This document shows, in pieces, positions 1 to 10,017 of a stretch of 64,000 bases of DNA. Source of the DNA: Pisaster brevispinus. Taxonomy: Eukaryota > Echinodermata > Asteroidea > Forcipulatida > Asteriidae. The notes under the pieces are model-generated. The model saw nothing but the letters and a program-made list of their open reading frames with translations, was not told the DNA's origin and did not search any database. The position numbers and the translations under genes are program-made. Each line of letters begins with the position of its first letter. Positions within the stretch are counted from its first letter, which is position 1. Location: contig JAMKCF010000002.1 of assembly GCA_023634235.1 (NCBI GenBank), positions 9,819,591 through 9,883,590 on the forward strand, written 5' to 3'.

Positions 1-448
1 CACTGCTGTCTCATGGTGATCTGCCTGGACTACGCCACAAAACTCACAAACCAATGCCTTACTATTTGCATAATAACAATAAATTTGCATAAAATAAAGC
101 CTCGATCGCTATCACGAACACAACACACTCTGACTAGAAAAAGCTAAGGCCCCTCATGTACTCTACATTCCGTAAATCTGCACTGGGTATAGATATACGG
201 CTGTGTATTATTTGACTTAACAGACAAAACAAAACCAAAATTATGTTGCCACATACATTGCTGACCAGCATCCCAACTTCTTCTATTAGCAAGTAGTAAG
301 ATGGAATTTTAGCTATTTACATTTAATTACAATAAAATCAAATATCAATATGAACTTTGTCAGCAAATTTTTTTCGAAGAAAAAAATGCAGATCAGATTA
401 AAAAAAAAAAAAGATTTAAAGATAAAAACCATTATTGTCTCCTTTTAG
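1..448. other. NLR upstream flank, no gene seen
   Basis: AT-rich sequence with short A and T runs. I see no ORF or repeat I can name. A possible splice acceptor (CTCCTTTTAG) ends at 448, and the reading frame of the Death-domain exon is open from there, so an upstream exon beyond the window edge is possible. Confidence 0.5.
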
Positions 449-501
449 GAGCAAGTAATATAGATGAAGTTCACAGCAGGCAGTCAACAGAGCATCAGTC
501 G

Positions 502-772
502 ATGACCGATACATCAGGTATTGATGAGAAGATGTTACAACGCGTAGCTGAGAATATCGGAAAAGACTGGAAGAGACTTGCCACTTATTTAGGTATTAAA
601 GCTGCACAGATTGACACCTATCAAAGCGATTACCCAAGTGACCAAAAAGAACAAGCTTTCCGGATGCTACTGGATTGCTTCAGAAAGCAGACTCACCAAA
701 AGGCTGCTGAAGACGGGTTGAAGGAGGCGCTTACAAAATTGGACCGTGCAGACATTGTCAAAATAATACCAG
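502..772 (+). CDS. NLR exon: Death domain
   Basis: Encodes about 90 residues with a Death-fold pattern: GKDWKRLATYLGI near residues 20-32, then acidic and aromatic positions, YPSDQKEQAFRMLLDCF near 43-60, and an amphipathic last helix ending DIVKIIPG. Death domains make homotypic contacts with adaptor Death domains. The ATG at 502 is the first Met in the frame, but the frame is open upstream to a possible acceptor at 448, so 502 may be an internal Met. The donor is AG|GTACGT at 772/773, leaving phase 1. Confidence 0.8.
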
Positions 773-1239
773 GTACGTATGTCACTTCCATTTTCTTTTT
801 GTCCCTAGGGAATACACGATGGCGTGTATTGGCTTAACTTGCACTTTTTTTGTCTCAATGTGCTGGGATACCATTGAAACAAATCAAAAACAGATCAAGA
901 AACCACTCCTAGCCACAACGATTAATTTAATTTGGGTTATTTTAAATTGCAAAACACCCTCCACTGGTCTTGTTCGGTTTTACTTCCGGGGATGGTTAAG
1001 TGGCGTTTCACGGGGTAGGGGGGGGGGATGAAACCACGACTCAAATCCTTTGTCCCCAACCTTCTGACTGGCACCCTTGAAATAGATTCTGACATATTAG
1101 GGAGACCACCAACATTAGGGCTAGCTATCTCAGTCGGTGGAGTGTCAGAACGTTAATCCGGAGGTCGTATAGGTTAAAGTCCCGCTCAAGTAATTGTTTC
1201 ATTGTTTAATCCAGAGTTATACAAACAATTTTGTTACAG
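773..1239 (+). other. NLR intron 1, with SINE remnant
   Basis: 467 bp, GTACGT to TTGTTACAG. The phase-1 ends rebuild a Gly codon, so the Death exon reads directly into the NACHT exon. It contains a G run near 1016-1028 and a decayed tRNA-like SINE. Confidence 0.7.
1055..1192 (+). repeat. tRNA-like SINE remnant (family T1)
   Basis: Matches the tRNA-like repeats at 44388-44450, 47618-47690 and 47930-48002. It shares the leader TTCTGACTGGCAC, then GGGAGACC, then an anticodon-arm core GTTAATCCGGAGGTC and GTCCCGCTC. The A-box part (1120-1145) is diverged. Same strand as the host gene. Confidence 0.7.
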
Positions 1240-2603
1240 GTGTGATGGGGCTACCTTCCACGGCTTGGAGTGAGACTTTGGTGAGTCATTACAAGGAGAC
1301 AATGAAAGTGAACACACATCCTGCCTATAAGGATCAGGCTGTTGAAATGGAGCAACTTTATGTTAGTTTAGAATTGTTGCAAGAAACAAACCAACCTGAT
1401 CAGCTAACCATATTGCAGTCAGGTTCCGTTAAGAAAAAACATAAACCGGAGCACACAGTGCACCCCGGTATTGAAAGCAATTACGAGGACGATAAAACCC
1501 AAACGGAGTATAAGAAAATTCCCCTCCAGTCATACGGAGACATGTTAAGCTTTGATAAGAAAAGAATCTTGATCACAGCTGAAAGTGGGTATGGGAAATC
1601 AACGCTTCTAAAAAAGATAGCTTATGACTGGGCTGTTTTACAGAGTGATACTCGTGTGACTCATCAAAAAGAAGAGTCACCTCTGTCAAAGTATGAGCTC
1701 GTGTTTTTGTTGGAAATAAACAAAATGGAGGTCAATTTCAACATTATGGATGAAATATTCTCTCAAATATTGCCTCAAAACGAGTGTCGGAAGAATGAAC
1801 TTGAAAATTACGTGACGCAACACCAAGATAGAGTTCTCATCCTTCTTGATGGAGCAGATGAAATCTCGTTTGAGACACTACAAATGGCAAAAGAAAACTT
1901 CAGTGTTAACAATATCCTCTCATTCAAGTCTCTTAAACGCTGTAAGGTAATTGTAACAAGCCGTCAGTCTACAACACTAAAGTTACTGACTTGTAATCCA
2001 AATTCCACTAGAGTAAATATAATTGGATTCGATGACAAAAATAAGAGAGAATATATCCATAAATACTTCAGCACCTATGATTTTCAACACTATGATTATG
2101 TTCTTTCTGAAATAAATAAGTCTAAAACGCTACGCAGTTTAGGGGAGATTCCTCTGTTTCTTTGGCTGATGTGTTCTTCATTAACACAAGCCGGAAGTCA
2201 ACTACCTAACAGGATTACAGAACTGCTCAGTCTCGCAACCAGGATATTCTATAAGCAACAGATGAGCAAAGATTGCACATCACGATCCCCAGACAAAATG
2301 ACCGAAGAGAGGTTTAATGAGCTAATGACCAAATTTGGGCAGGTAGCGCTTGAAAGTTTGATGTTAAAAAGCAATGCACAAAATTCCTTTGAGGTTTCAG
2401 ATTTCGGTTCAGAGGACCAGGTCAATTCGGGATGTGAAATCGGCTTGCTGACCCGAGTGCAATTCATGCACGGTATAGACAGGGTTGAACGAGTCAAATT
2501 CTACCACATGATATTAATGCAGTTTTGTTGTTCCGTTTACCTGTCTGATTTGGCCAAGGCAAATCCTGGCAAATTTAATGAGTACATGTCAACATTGTTA
2601 TAA
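1240..2603 (+). CDS. NLR exon: NACHT ATPase, ends at a premature stop
   Basis: Encodes the NACHT NTPase of the NLR. Walker A is AESGYGKSTLL (near 1578-1610), Walker B with the acidic extension is LILLDGADEI (near 1836-1865), and the sensor-1 motif is VTSRQS (near 1950-1967). A winged-helix-like segment follows (GEIPLFLWLMCSSL near 2143-2184), with helical-domain sequence to 2600. ATP binding drives the oligomerisation that activates NLRs. The frame ends at TAA 2601-2603, but the next 26 codons of the same frame (GDVEKIRYLLRFCSG...) look like normal NLR linker, so the stop is probably a nonsense change rather than the true end. Confidence 0.85.
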
Positions 2604-3671
2604 GGTGATGTAGAAAAAATTCGATACTTACTCCGTTTCTGTAGCGGGAGAAACAAAAAAGTTGCGCAATGTGTTATAGAAATGACAAATAAGCAACTAT
2701 CAGTTTACAACAAAAACACTCCTGTTGAATGTGAGAGGTATGTCTCTTTACAAAGGATAATGATGCTGGCATTGTTTGAAGCCAAGCTTGGTTCGACTGC
2801 TACTGCCTTTATGTCCAATGAGTTGATAAAATTCCCATATGAACTGACAGGAGAAGACCTATTGGCTGCAGATTATTTCATTCAAAACCTACCAGAACGA
2901 TCCGGTTTTTATGTTTCAGAAATAACGATAACATGTCGAGAAAAAACTGATTTAGATCTCCTCAAACAAATAATGTCTAGAACAAGGTGTGATTTATCAT
3001 TAGAAGTAGTTGGAGTCGATATGAACAATAAGATAAGTGAACTCCAAAACATTTCTACATTGTTTACGTCATTGACACTAAGAGATTGTAAGTTAAGCTG
3101 TGTCTCTGTCCCTCAACTTTTCAAGTTGTTTGAGTCAGCTACAAAATTAAAGAGAGTTGTTTTGAGTGGAAACAATTTGCACGGTTTGAAATCAGACCAG
3201 ATAACTTCCGTTTCTTCCTTGAATGAATTGCATCTAACAGCGTGTGGTATACAGAGTGATGATATTGCGCCAATTTTCTCCATAATGGCTGCTGCGGGTA
3301 GCGTAACGACACTTGTTCTGAAGGGCAACGCTCTCCATGGTATAAAGGGGGTCCAGATAACTCCTGTTTCTTCCTTGAATGAATTGCATCTATACGCGTG
3401 TGGTATACAGAGTGATGACATTGCGCCAATTTTCTCCATAATGGCTGCTGCGGGTAGCGTAACGAAACTTGTTCTGGAGGACAACGCTCTCCATGGTATT
3501 AAGGGGGACCAGCTAACTCCTGTTTCTTCCTTGAATGAATTGCATCTAAACGCGTGTGGTATACAGAGTGATGATATCGCGCCACTTTTCTCCATCATGG
3601 CTGCTGTGGGTAGTGTAACGACACTTGTTCTGAAGGACAACGACTCTATGGTATTAAGGGGGACCAGCTAA
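2604..3671 (+). CDS. NLR linker and first LRRs, ends at a frameshift
   Basis: Same frame as the NACHT part, after the TAA. Residues to about 3060 form the helical linker typical of NLRs (RFCSGRNKKVAQ, then a Cys- and Leu-rich stretch). One diverged LRR pair follows near 3065-3220, and then the homogenised array. In the fourth array unit the sequence GACAACGACTCTATGG replaces the usual GACAACGCTCTCCATGG, a net loss of one base, and the frame runs out at 3671. Confidence 0.8.
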   Translation, partial: GDVEKIRYLLRFCSGRNKKVAQCVIEMTNKQLSVYNKNTPVECERYVSLQRIMMLALFEAKLGSTATAFMSNELIKFPYELTGEDLLAADYFIQNLPERSGFYVSEITITCREKTDLDLLKQIMSRTRCDLSLEVVGVDMNNKISELQNISTLFTSLTLRDCKLSCVSVPQLFKLFESATKLKRVVLSGNNLHGLKSDQITSVSSLNELHLTACGIQSDDIAPIFSIMAAAGSVTTLVLKGNALHGIKGVQITPVSSLNELHLYACGIQSDDIAPIFSIMAAAGSVTKLVLEDNALHGIKGDQLTPVSSLNELHLNACGIQSDDIAPLFSIMAAVGSVTTLVLKDNDSMVLRGTS

Positions 3672-4936
3672 CTCCTGTTTCTTCCTTGAATGAATTGCAT
3701 CTATATGCGTGTGGTATACAGAGTGATGATGTAGCGCCACTTTTCTCCATCATGGCTGCTGTGGGTAGCGTAACGACACTTGTTCTAGTGGACAACGAAC
3801 TCCATGGTATTAAGGGGGACCGACTAACTTCTGTTTCTTCCTTGAATGAATTGCATCTACACAAGTGTGGTATACAGAGTGATGATATCGCGCCACTTTT
3901 CTCCATAATGGCTGCTGTGGGTAGCGTAAGGAAACTTGTTCTAGTGGACAACGCTCTCCATGGTATTAAGGGGGACCAGCTAACTTCTGTTTCTTCCTTG
4001 AATGAATTGCATCTATACGCGTGTGGTATACAGAGTGATGACATTGCGCCAATTTTCTCCATAATGGCTGCTGCGGGTAGCGTAACGAAACTTGTTCTGA
4101 AGGACACCACTCTCCATGGTATTAAGGGGGACCAGCTAACTCCTGTTTCTTCCTTGAATGAATTGCATCTATACAAGTGTGGTATACAGAGTGATGACAT
4201 TGCGCCAATTTTCTCCATCATGGCTGCTGCGGGTAGCGTAAGGAAACTTGTTCTAAAGGACAACGCTCTCCATGGTATTAGGGGGGACCAGCTAACTCCT
4301 GTTTCTTCCTTGAATGAATTGCATCTATACGCGTGTAGTATACAGAATGATGACATTGCGCCACTTTTCTCCATAATGGCTGCTGCAGGTAGCGTAACGA
4401 AACTTGTTCTGAAGGACAACGCTCTCAATGGTATTAAGGGGGACCAGGTAACTCCTGTTTCTTCCTTGAATGAACTGCATCTACACAAGTGTGGTATACA
4501 GAGTGATGATATCGCGCCACTTTTGTCCATCATGGCTGCTTTGCGTAGCGTTACGACACTTGTTCTAGTGGACAATGAACTCCATGGTATTAAGGGGGAC
4601 CAGCTAACTCCTGTTTCTTCCTTGAATGAACTGCATCTATACGCAAGTGGTATACAGAGTGATGATATCGCGCCACTTTTCTCCATCATGGCTGCTGTGG
4701 GTAGCGTAACGACACTTGTTCTAGTGGACAACGCTCTCCATGGTATTAAGGGGGACCAGCTAACTCCTGTTTCTTCCTTGAATGAATTGCATCTATACGC
4801 GTGTGGTATTCAGAGTGATGACATTGCGCCAATTTTCTCCATCATGGCTGCTGCGGGTAGCGTAACGAAACTTGTTCTGAAGGACAACGAACTCCATGGT
4901 ATTAACGGGGACCAGCTTACCCCTGTTTCTTCCTTG
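3221..4936 (+). repeat. Tandem array of eleven 156-bp LRR units
   Basis: Unit starts (GAATGAA) fall at 3221, 3377, 3533, 3688, 3844, 4000, 4156, 4312, 4468, 4624 and 4780, with the twelfth start cut at 4936. Every period is 156 bp except 3533-3688 (155 bp, the frameshift). The units are nearly identical; differences cluster at a few codons (T/Y/N/H and A/K after ELHL; K/V/E and A/E/T in the second half). Confidence 0.95.
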
Positions 4937-4957
4937 AACAATGGACCACGCAAGTAA
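3647..4957 (+). CDS. NLR LRR array after the frameshift
   Basis: The LRR reading resumes in the +1-shifted frame at about 3647 and runs without a break to 4937. It encodes RI-like LRRs: a first half of the type LxxLxLxxCGIQSDDIAPxF and a second half of the type VTxLVLxxNxLHGIKGDQ. Each 52-residue unit is two LRRs. The last coding residues (NNGPRK, then stop at 4957) come from an unrelated repeat that joins the array at about 4938, so the C-terminus is lost or replaced. Confidence 0.8.
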   Translation, partial: YGIKGDQLTPVSSLNELHLYACGIQSDDVAPLFSIMAAVGSVTTLVLVDNELHGIKGDRLTSVSSLNELHLHKCGIQSDDIAPLFSIMAAVGSVRKLVLVDNALHGIKGDQLTSVSSLNELHLYACGIQSDDIAPIFSIMAAAGSVTKLVLKDTTLHGIKGDQLTPVSSLNELHLYKCGIQSDDIAPIFSIMAAAGSVRKLVLKDNALHGIRGDQLTPVSSLNELHLYACSIQNDDIAPLFSIMAAAGSVTKLVLKDNALNGIKGDQVTPVSSLNELHLHKCGIQSDDIAPLLSIMAALRSVTTLVLVDNELHGIKGDQLTPVSSLNELHLYASGIQSDDIAPLFSIMAAVGSVTTLVLVDNALHGIKGDQLTPVSSLNELHLYACGIQSDDIAPIFSIMAAAGSVTKLVLKDNELHGINGDQLTPVSSLNNGPRK

Positions 4958-5065
4958 ATTCTTTGTTGAACCTGGACCCCCCAGGAGAATTCTTTAGAAA
5001 AAGGAATAATAGAACATCAATAGCAGGACCCCACAAGCCACCATCGGTAAGGGTTTGTGTTTTGG
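4938..5065 (+). repeat. Repeat truncating the LRR array (copy 1)
   Basis: CAATGGACC..., ...GAACCTGGACCCC..., ...AGAATTCTTTAGAAAA, ...AGCAGGACCC and a GT-rich end all recur in the same order at 7063-7205. The LRR homology stops at its left edge. Confidence 0.75.
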
Positions 5066-6149
5066 GTGTGTGTGTGTGTGTGAGAAGTTTGGTTGAAATA
5101 GCGCTCTCAAGAGGCAAACATCAACTAGAAAAAAAACAACATAACTGCTTTAACAGTAGCCCTGTTTTTTCATGAAAGGCTTCTATTTAGTACCATCTAG
5201 ATCTATCCTGGAGTTGTCCAAACGTCTTCATTATCTAATGCTGGTCTTCAATTTTCTTTTTAACGATTAATCCTACATGTTAGTGCCAAAATCATATCAT
5301 TTTTTGTGTATAGCGCCCCCTCTTGACAAGTAGCAGTTCCAGGGTGTCGAGACGGTGGTGGAAATACAGTTTTTTCAAGCTCTCTCTCTTAGATTGATAC
5401 ATCTTTACTCAGGTTCTCAAGGTAAATCATAAAGTTTGTTGTTTAAAAGTATCAAAGGGTGAATGTAATAGGCAATGCATCATTTGAGTGAATAATAAGG
5501 GTCTTGAATCACCGAAAATGAAAGCTGTGACTTTAGTGTATTAATTTGTTGAGAGTTGGATACTCTTTTTCTCGGACCAATAGTCTCGCCACACAAGTAC
5601 GGTGACAGATGGCGCTTTTCAAAATGGCGACGTAAACAAACTAAGGAACCTGGAATTCGGCAGGAACACTACACATTCAAACATGCACAGTTTTCTCAGA
5701 CGAATGCCGTGTCACTATTTTCGCTGCAAGCTTGTCCACAATAATGGGGTAAATAATTGCTAATCAAAAAAGGCTTCATCAGCCAAAGACTAATGCATTG
5801 AGTATCTTTGTTTGGCACTTCATTGGTTGCTTTAGGCCTATGCTTAGAAAAAAAAGCTTTGCGGGGCTGCTTTGTGTCAGTGGTTGTGTATGGCCGTCCC
5901 TGAATCAAGCAGCTACGGCTACGGCTACGGTTATGGCCGATGATAGCAGCGACAACGTTGAGAAATAGGCGTTTTCAGCAATCTAGCCATAGCCAGACGG
6001 CCGAAGCCATCAATGCAGACACGGCCTTAGTTACAGTCAAATGGAAGTTACTGAAAATACTCACCTAGTAAAATTGTTACTCACCTAGTTAGAATATTAA
6101 CAGGGGAAGCGGGTATTTGTACAAGATGTTCACTATTAATTTGGATCAA
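5066..6149. other. No gene seen; short palindromic repeat near 5910-6030
   Basis: AT-rich. From 5910 to 6030 there are CGGCTACGG runs and partly inverted GGCCGA/CCATAGCC words, as in a decayed foldback element. Nothing else can be named. Confidence 0.4.
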
Positions 6150-7062
6150 GGGCGGGCTTTCTCTGTCTGTACCCCTAAACTCTGTAACTCCTTGCTTCTT
6201 GATTTCAAGAGTGCACCAAGATAAGATGACCTCGGGAGAAGGGTATTAATTGAAACTCTTCTCAGAGAAATAATATTATTGTACTTTGGAGAGGTTCTTT
6301 CTTCTTCTTTTTTCATTTCCAACATCAGTTCTAAAAACTGAAAAACACCAACTAAAAACACACAGACAAATCTGTGTGGTCAATGGGTTAGCTAAAATAC
6401 AGACTGCATAAGTGTTTGTATTTATATTTTTGTATTTTCACCATTGACTATAAACTGCGAAGCTTTTTTCTTTTGTTAGTTGAGAAAACTAACAAAATAG
6501 ATTGTTCTCACATTTTTGTGGGCACATGACTCGAAAAAGTGTAACATCACTAAAAGGAACAGACCCGGTTGTACATTACTCCTCTGAGTTTGTTGTAATT
6601 AATTTAACTCTTTGAATGACATGCATAATATAAACTACATTGTTTTATTTAGTTTTTATTAAATTGTGTAAAATTTGAAGTCTTAGACAGATGCGATTCT
6701 TATAAGTACTTGGAAACAAGACAACCGCATTGGATACAATTATGGACAAAAATATTAAGTAACATTTCGTTTAGAATCCTGTTTAATAACTTTACTGATT
6801 TCTCGTTATAAAAGTACTTTTGAATGCGTTGTTTTGTGCATGGATGAGGTGTGTGGTTATGCTGGGTTGCTCTCACTTTCGGTACCTTACGGAGACCAAG
6901 AACAAAACAAAAAAGGGAAAACAAAGGTCTCCACTTGGAAATTATAAAGAAAAAAAGGAAAGGAAAGAACAAAAGACTGCTCCACAAGGATTCAGTTTTG
7001 AGAATGTGAGGGGGGGGGGCTACGGGAGCGCCCTTGTAAGTTTTTTTTAAGTGTTTTTTTTT

Positions 7063-7205
7063 AACAATGGAACAATGGACCCCACAAGAGACTATATATT
7101 TTGTTCAACCTGGACCCCACAAGAGAATTCTTTAGAAAAGGGAACAATATAACAACAATAGCAGGACCCACAAACCCGATCCTTTAGGTTGGGTTTGTGT
7201 GTGTG
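7063..7205 (+). repeat. Repeat shared with the NLR 3' edge (copy 2)
   Basis: Same block order as 4938-5065 (CAATGGACC, CAACCTGGACCCC, AGAATTCTTTAGAAAA, AGCAGGACCC, GT-rich end). It lies inside the duplicated region, linking that region to the 3' flank of the NLR. Confidence 0.75.
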
Positions 7206-8010
7206 GTTTTTTTTTAATACTTTTTTTAAACTGGTTAAACTATCCATTAATTCGTTGACGCATTGTTTGAAGCTGATTTTTATTAATATGTTTAATTCTT
7301 TTTCGTGTACAGCGCGGCTCTATATGAACCTAGGGCTAAACCTATTTTTACTGTATATACTATTTTGCTACAAATTGCCATTAAATCTCTTTCTGTTGTG
7401 AAAACATTAATTAAAACTTTCTCTTAAAGATAAAATACATCATTGTTTCGGGGAAGGTTTTGTTATTTTCATTTCCATCATCCCGTGTTCGACTAAATGC
7501 ACCAACCTACCTGTGCGGTAAACGAGCCTAAATTGAAATATAGACTACTGTACTGTGTAATATATTTTTGTAATCATAGCATATTTTGGATTATAATTAC
7601 AAGTAGTAGTATTGGATATATACCTGAAAATTGTTTTTTTACATATTCCAGGGATGCTATTTTTCTTTGTTAAGGAACAAAACCTAACTGTTCTCACTTT
7701 GTGGGAGCAGAACTAGAAAATGTGTCAATGCTGCCAAAAGGAACAGACCCATTTGTTAACAAAACCTCTGACTTTGTTGTGATTAGTTTAATTTTATGAA
7801 ATAAATATATAATGTATTAGTTCGACATGTAAAATGTGTGTAAACTATTGATGTTTCATATTAGACAGACGCGGTTCCTAAGTACATGTTCTTGCAAACA
7901 AGACAAATGTTTAGATACAGTTAATGGGCAACGATATGAAGTAATATTTCGCGTTGAACTCTGTTTAACGACTGTTGCTTTCTTGTAACCGTTACTTTTG
8001 TACATGTCTA

Positions 8011-8135
8011 GGTTGGCATGTCTCAATGACTTTAACAAAAGGGATCCGGGGAACAGGTGTATCGAGGACGTCCTCGCTTTGTCCAAACAATTGGAGAACA
8101 AAGGGATGTCCTTGTTTTACACCTTAACCTGTGTG
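8011..8135 (+). other. Exon-like fragment, origin unknown
   Basis: After an acceptor-like TGTCTAG at 8008-8010 a frame reads LACLNDFNKRDPGNRC and then IEDVLALSKQLENKG. The composition (charged, amphipathic helix) differs from the AT-rich low-complexity frames around it, and the block is absent from the sister copies at 6820 and 9550. It might be a terminal exon of a lost NLR copy or chance. I do not recognise a family. Confidence 0.25.
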
Positions 8136-9883
8136 TTTGGAGTGGGTGGGGTGGATGTGTGCTTATCTTTTCTATACATGCTGAGATATTGGTTTGTCTG
8201 TTTGTTTGTTTGTTTCAATGAAGTATTATTTAAATTATTGCATCTTGTCTTAAAGAGCAATTTTAAATACTTGAGTTCCTGAAGTTTTAATCTGCACTCT
8301 TGAGAAATCAATTACAAAACATCTTCAAATGATTCATGGGAGGTATTTTTAAAAAGAAGAACAGAAAATAAACAACAGTTTTCTGTAGAGTCCCAATATT
8401 ATCTCATATTGACCACTAGTCCGGTATGTTTAACAGTTATTAACAGTTTCCAACTCCAGGAAATGTGTTTTTAATTGTATCTATTTGTCTGGGTTTTTTT
8501 TTTTTTTACTTTTTATCTTTCGAAATTCCCTGACTATGTGTAACTCCTTTCCTCTTGGCATCAAGAGTGAACTAAGCAAAGATGTTATTTTAGATATGTG
8601 GTTTTTTTTTATGTGCATAATCATACTTAAAAGGTGTTGTATTTGCACTTGTTTGATGACTAATTTCAGCCATTATTATGTGCGACTTCAGGTTTAATTC
8701 ACTTTTGATGTATTCCTATAGTACTCCTTTTTGTACCTTTTACTCCAAGCTGTTTCAGCTGATTTGTGTGTATTTTCATTTACAGGGCATGTTGATGATG
8801 TTTTTATATTATTAGTGGCCCTGCATAAATAAATGCAAAGTCATAGTCAATAATGTTTTGCTGCTGAGTTATTTATACGTCATTCAATTCTACGGTTAAC
8901 ACATTTTAAAGGCTCTTTACAAGCACATAATTGTTGTTTTCAATGTTATTGTTATTCTTGCTGCTAAGTTATTGAAAAAAAATGAATTGCGACTCATTGT
9001 TCAATTTGCAGTCTCTGCCAGTTTTAAAGACTTTTAATTAAGGCTTTTTCTTAAAGAAAATGTACATTATGGTTTTCGGAAAGTGTTTTTATTTTGATCA
9101 TCTCGTGTTCGACTAAACCAACCAACCTATGTGGTAAATTGGAACTCAAATATAGAATGCTAAATACTATAATAGTTTTATATAATGATCAATATCAATG
9201 GTATTGTTTAAAGGTAGTAACAATTATTGGAATCTCTTGATAATATTTTCTATAGATTCCTGGGATACTATATAATATTGTTCTCACTTTGTTGAAGCAG
9301 GTGTTTGTAAATTATTCCCTCTGAATTTATTGTAATTGATTTATTGGTATAAATGAAATGTGTATAATTTGTTGAGCTTGTAAATTTTGCTAATGTTGAT
9401 GTTTCATACATAAAGTAGTTACGTTCCTACACGTACATGCAAACAACACAATCTTAGTGTTGAAATTTATGTGGAGAAATATGAAGAAACATTTCGTGCG
9501 CAATTTTGCTTAATTGTCGTTAACTTCTTAAACAGGTATTATTGTATGTGTTGATATGTGTATGGGCGTGGTTGCATGGTTTTGGGCGGGGTGGGGTTTT
9601 GGGTGGGGTGTGTGTTTCTTTGATGTAGGCCTACATGCGTACAGTTGTGTCAAATTTTGTTTCAACGAAGTTGAATTAGTATGTAGTACTCGTAATTAAT
9701 GCGTATTATGAAAATAACATTGTGTAAAAAGAATATGAACACAGTGATTACATTTTTGTGTATGTGGATTGATGTAATAAATGAATCATGAAACAAAATG
9801 CAAAGCGTTTTCTACATGACATGGTATCATTTCTAGAGAAAAAGTGTAGTGTATAGAATAACAATCAACATTTAGATGCGTAA

Positions 9884-10017
9884 AGCCCGGTTCATACTCC
9901 ATGTAAAAGCGAACGCAAAGCGACTTTCGGTGAAGTAAAAATCGGTACACGCTGTTTCTCTAATAATGTGACACAAGAAAATTCGCTTCCGTTTCGCGTC
10001 ACGTATGAACAAGGCTA
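9884..10017. mobile_element. Small MITE-like element
   Basis: Imperfect terminal inverted repeats AGCCCGGTTCATAC (9884) and GTATGAACAAGGCT (10004-10017), 12 of 14 matching. 134 bp, no ORF; a non-autonomous DNA transposon type. Confidence 0.55.

Larger units (their letters stand above)
502..4957 (+). pseudogene. NLR-type immune receptor (Death-NACHT-LRR), broken
   Basis: A gene for a cytosolic NOD-like receptor, an innate immune sensor whose LRRs sense, whose NACHT ATPase oligomerises and whose Death domain recruits signalling partners. Domain order is Death (502-772), NACHT (1240-2600), a helical linker, then LRRs (to 4937). The one clear intron (773-1239) joins phase-1 ends: CCAG|GTACGT at 772 to TTACAG|GT at 1239. 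Two lesions are visible: an in-frame TAA at 2601-2603 with coding sequence continuing in the same frame, and a net one-base loss near 3641-3650 inside an LRR unit. The array then stops inside a unit at about 4937, where a repeat begins. Intact length would have been about 1,320 residues or more. As read this is a pseudogene; an assembly error or a null allele would look the same. Confidence 0.8.
6150..9560 (+). repeat. Three decayed tandem copies of a non-coding unit
   Basis: Four blocks recur. Block A: AACTCCTTGCTTCTTG at 6185 and AACTCCTTTCCTCTTG at 8540. Block C: CGTGTTCGACTAAA at about 7482 and 9103. Block B: TTCTCAC..AAAAGGAACAGACCC at 6507 and 7690, decayed at 9280. Block D: an AGACAGA.GCG.TTC...AAACAAGACAA stretch at 6688 and 7861, with a weaker copy at 9407. 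The order A-C-B-D holds in the last copy; C is missing in the first. This is a duplicated region that has diverged; the unit length is not constant (about 1.2 and 1.6 kb). Confidence 0.65.

Noticed and set aside
3113..3640. 175-codon minus-strand ORF
   Set aside because: Same mirror effect over the first LRR units.
3646..4731. 361-codon minus-strand ORF over the LRR array
   Set aside because: A mirror of the 156-bp coding repeat; no start, splice or domain evidence of its own.
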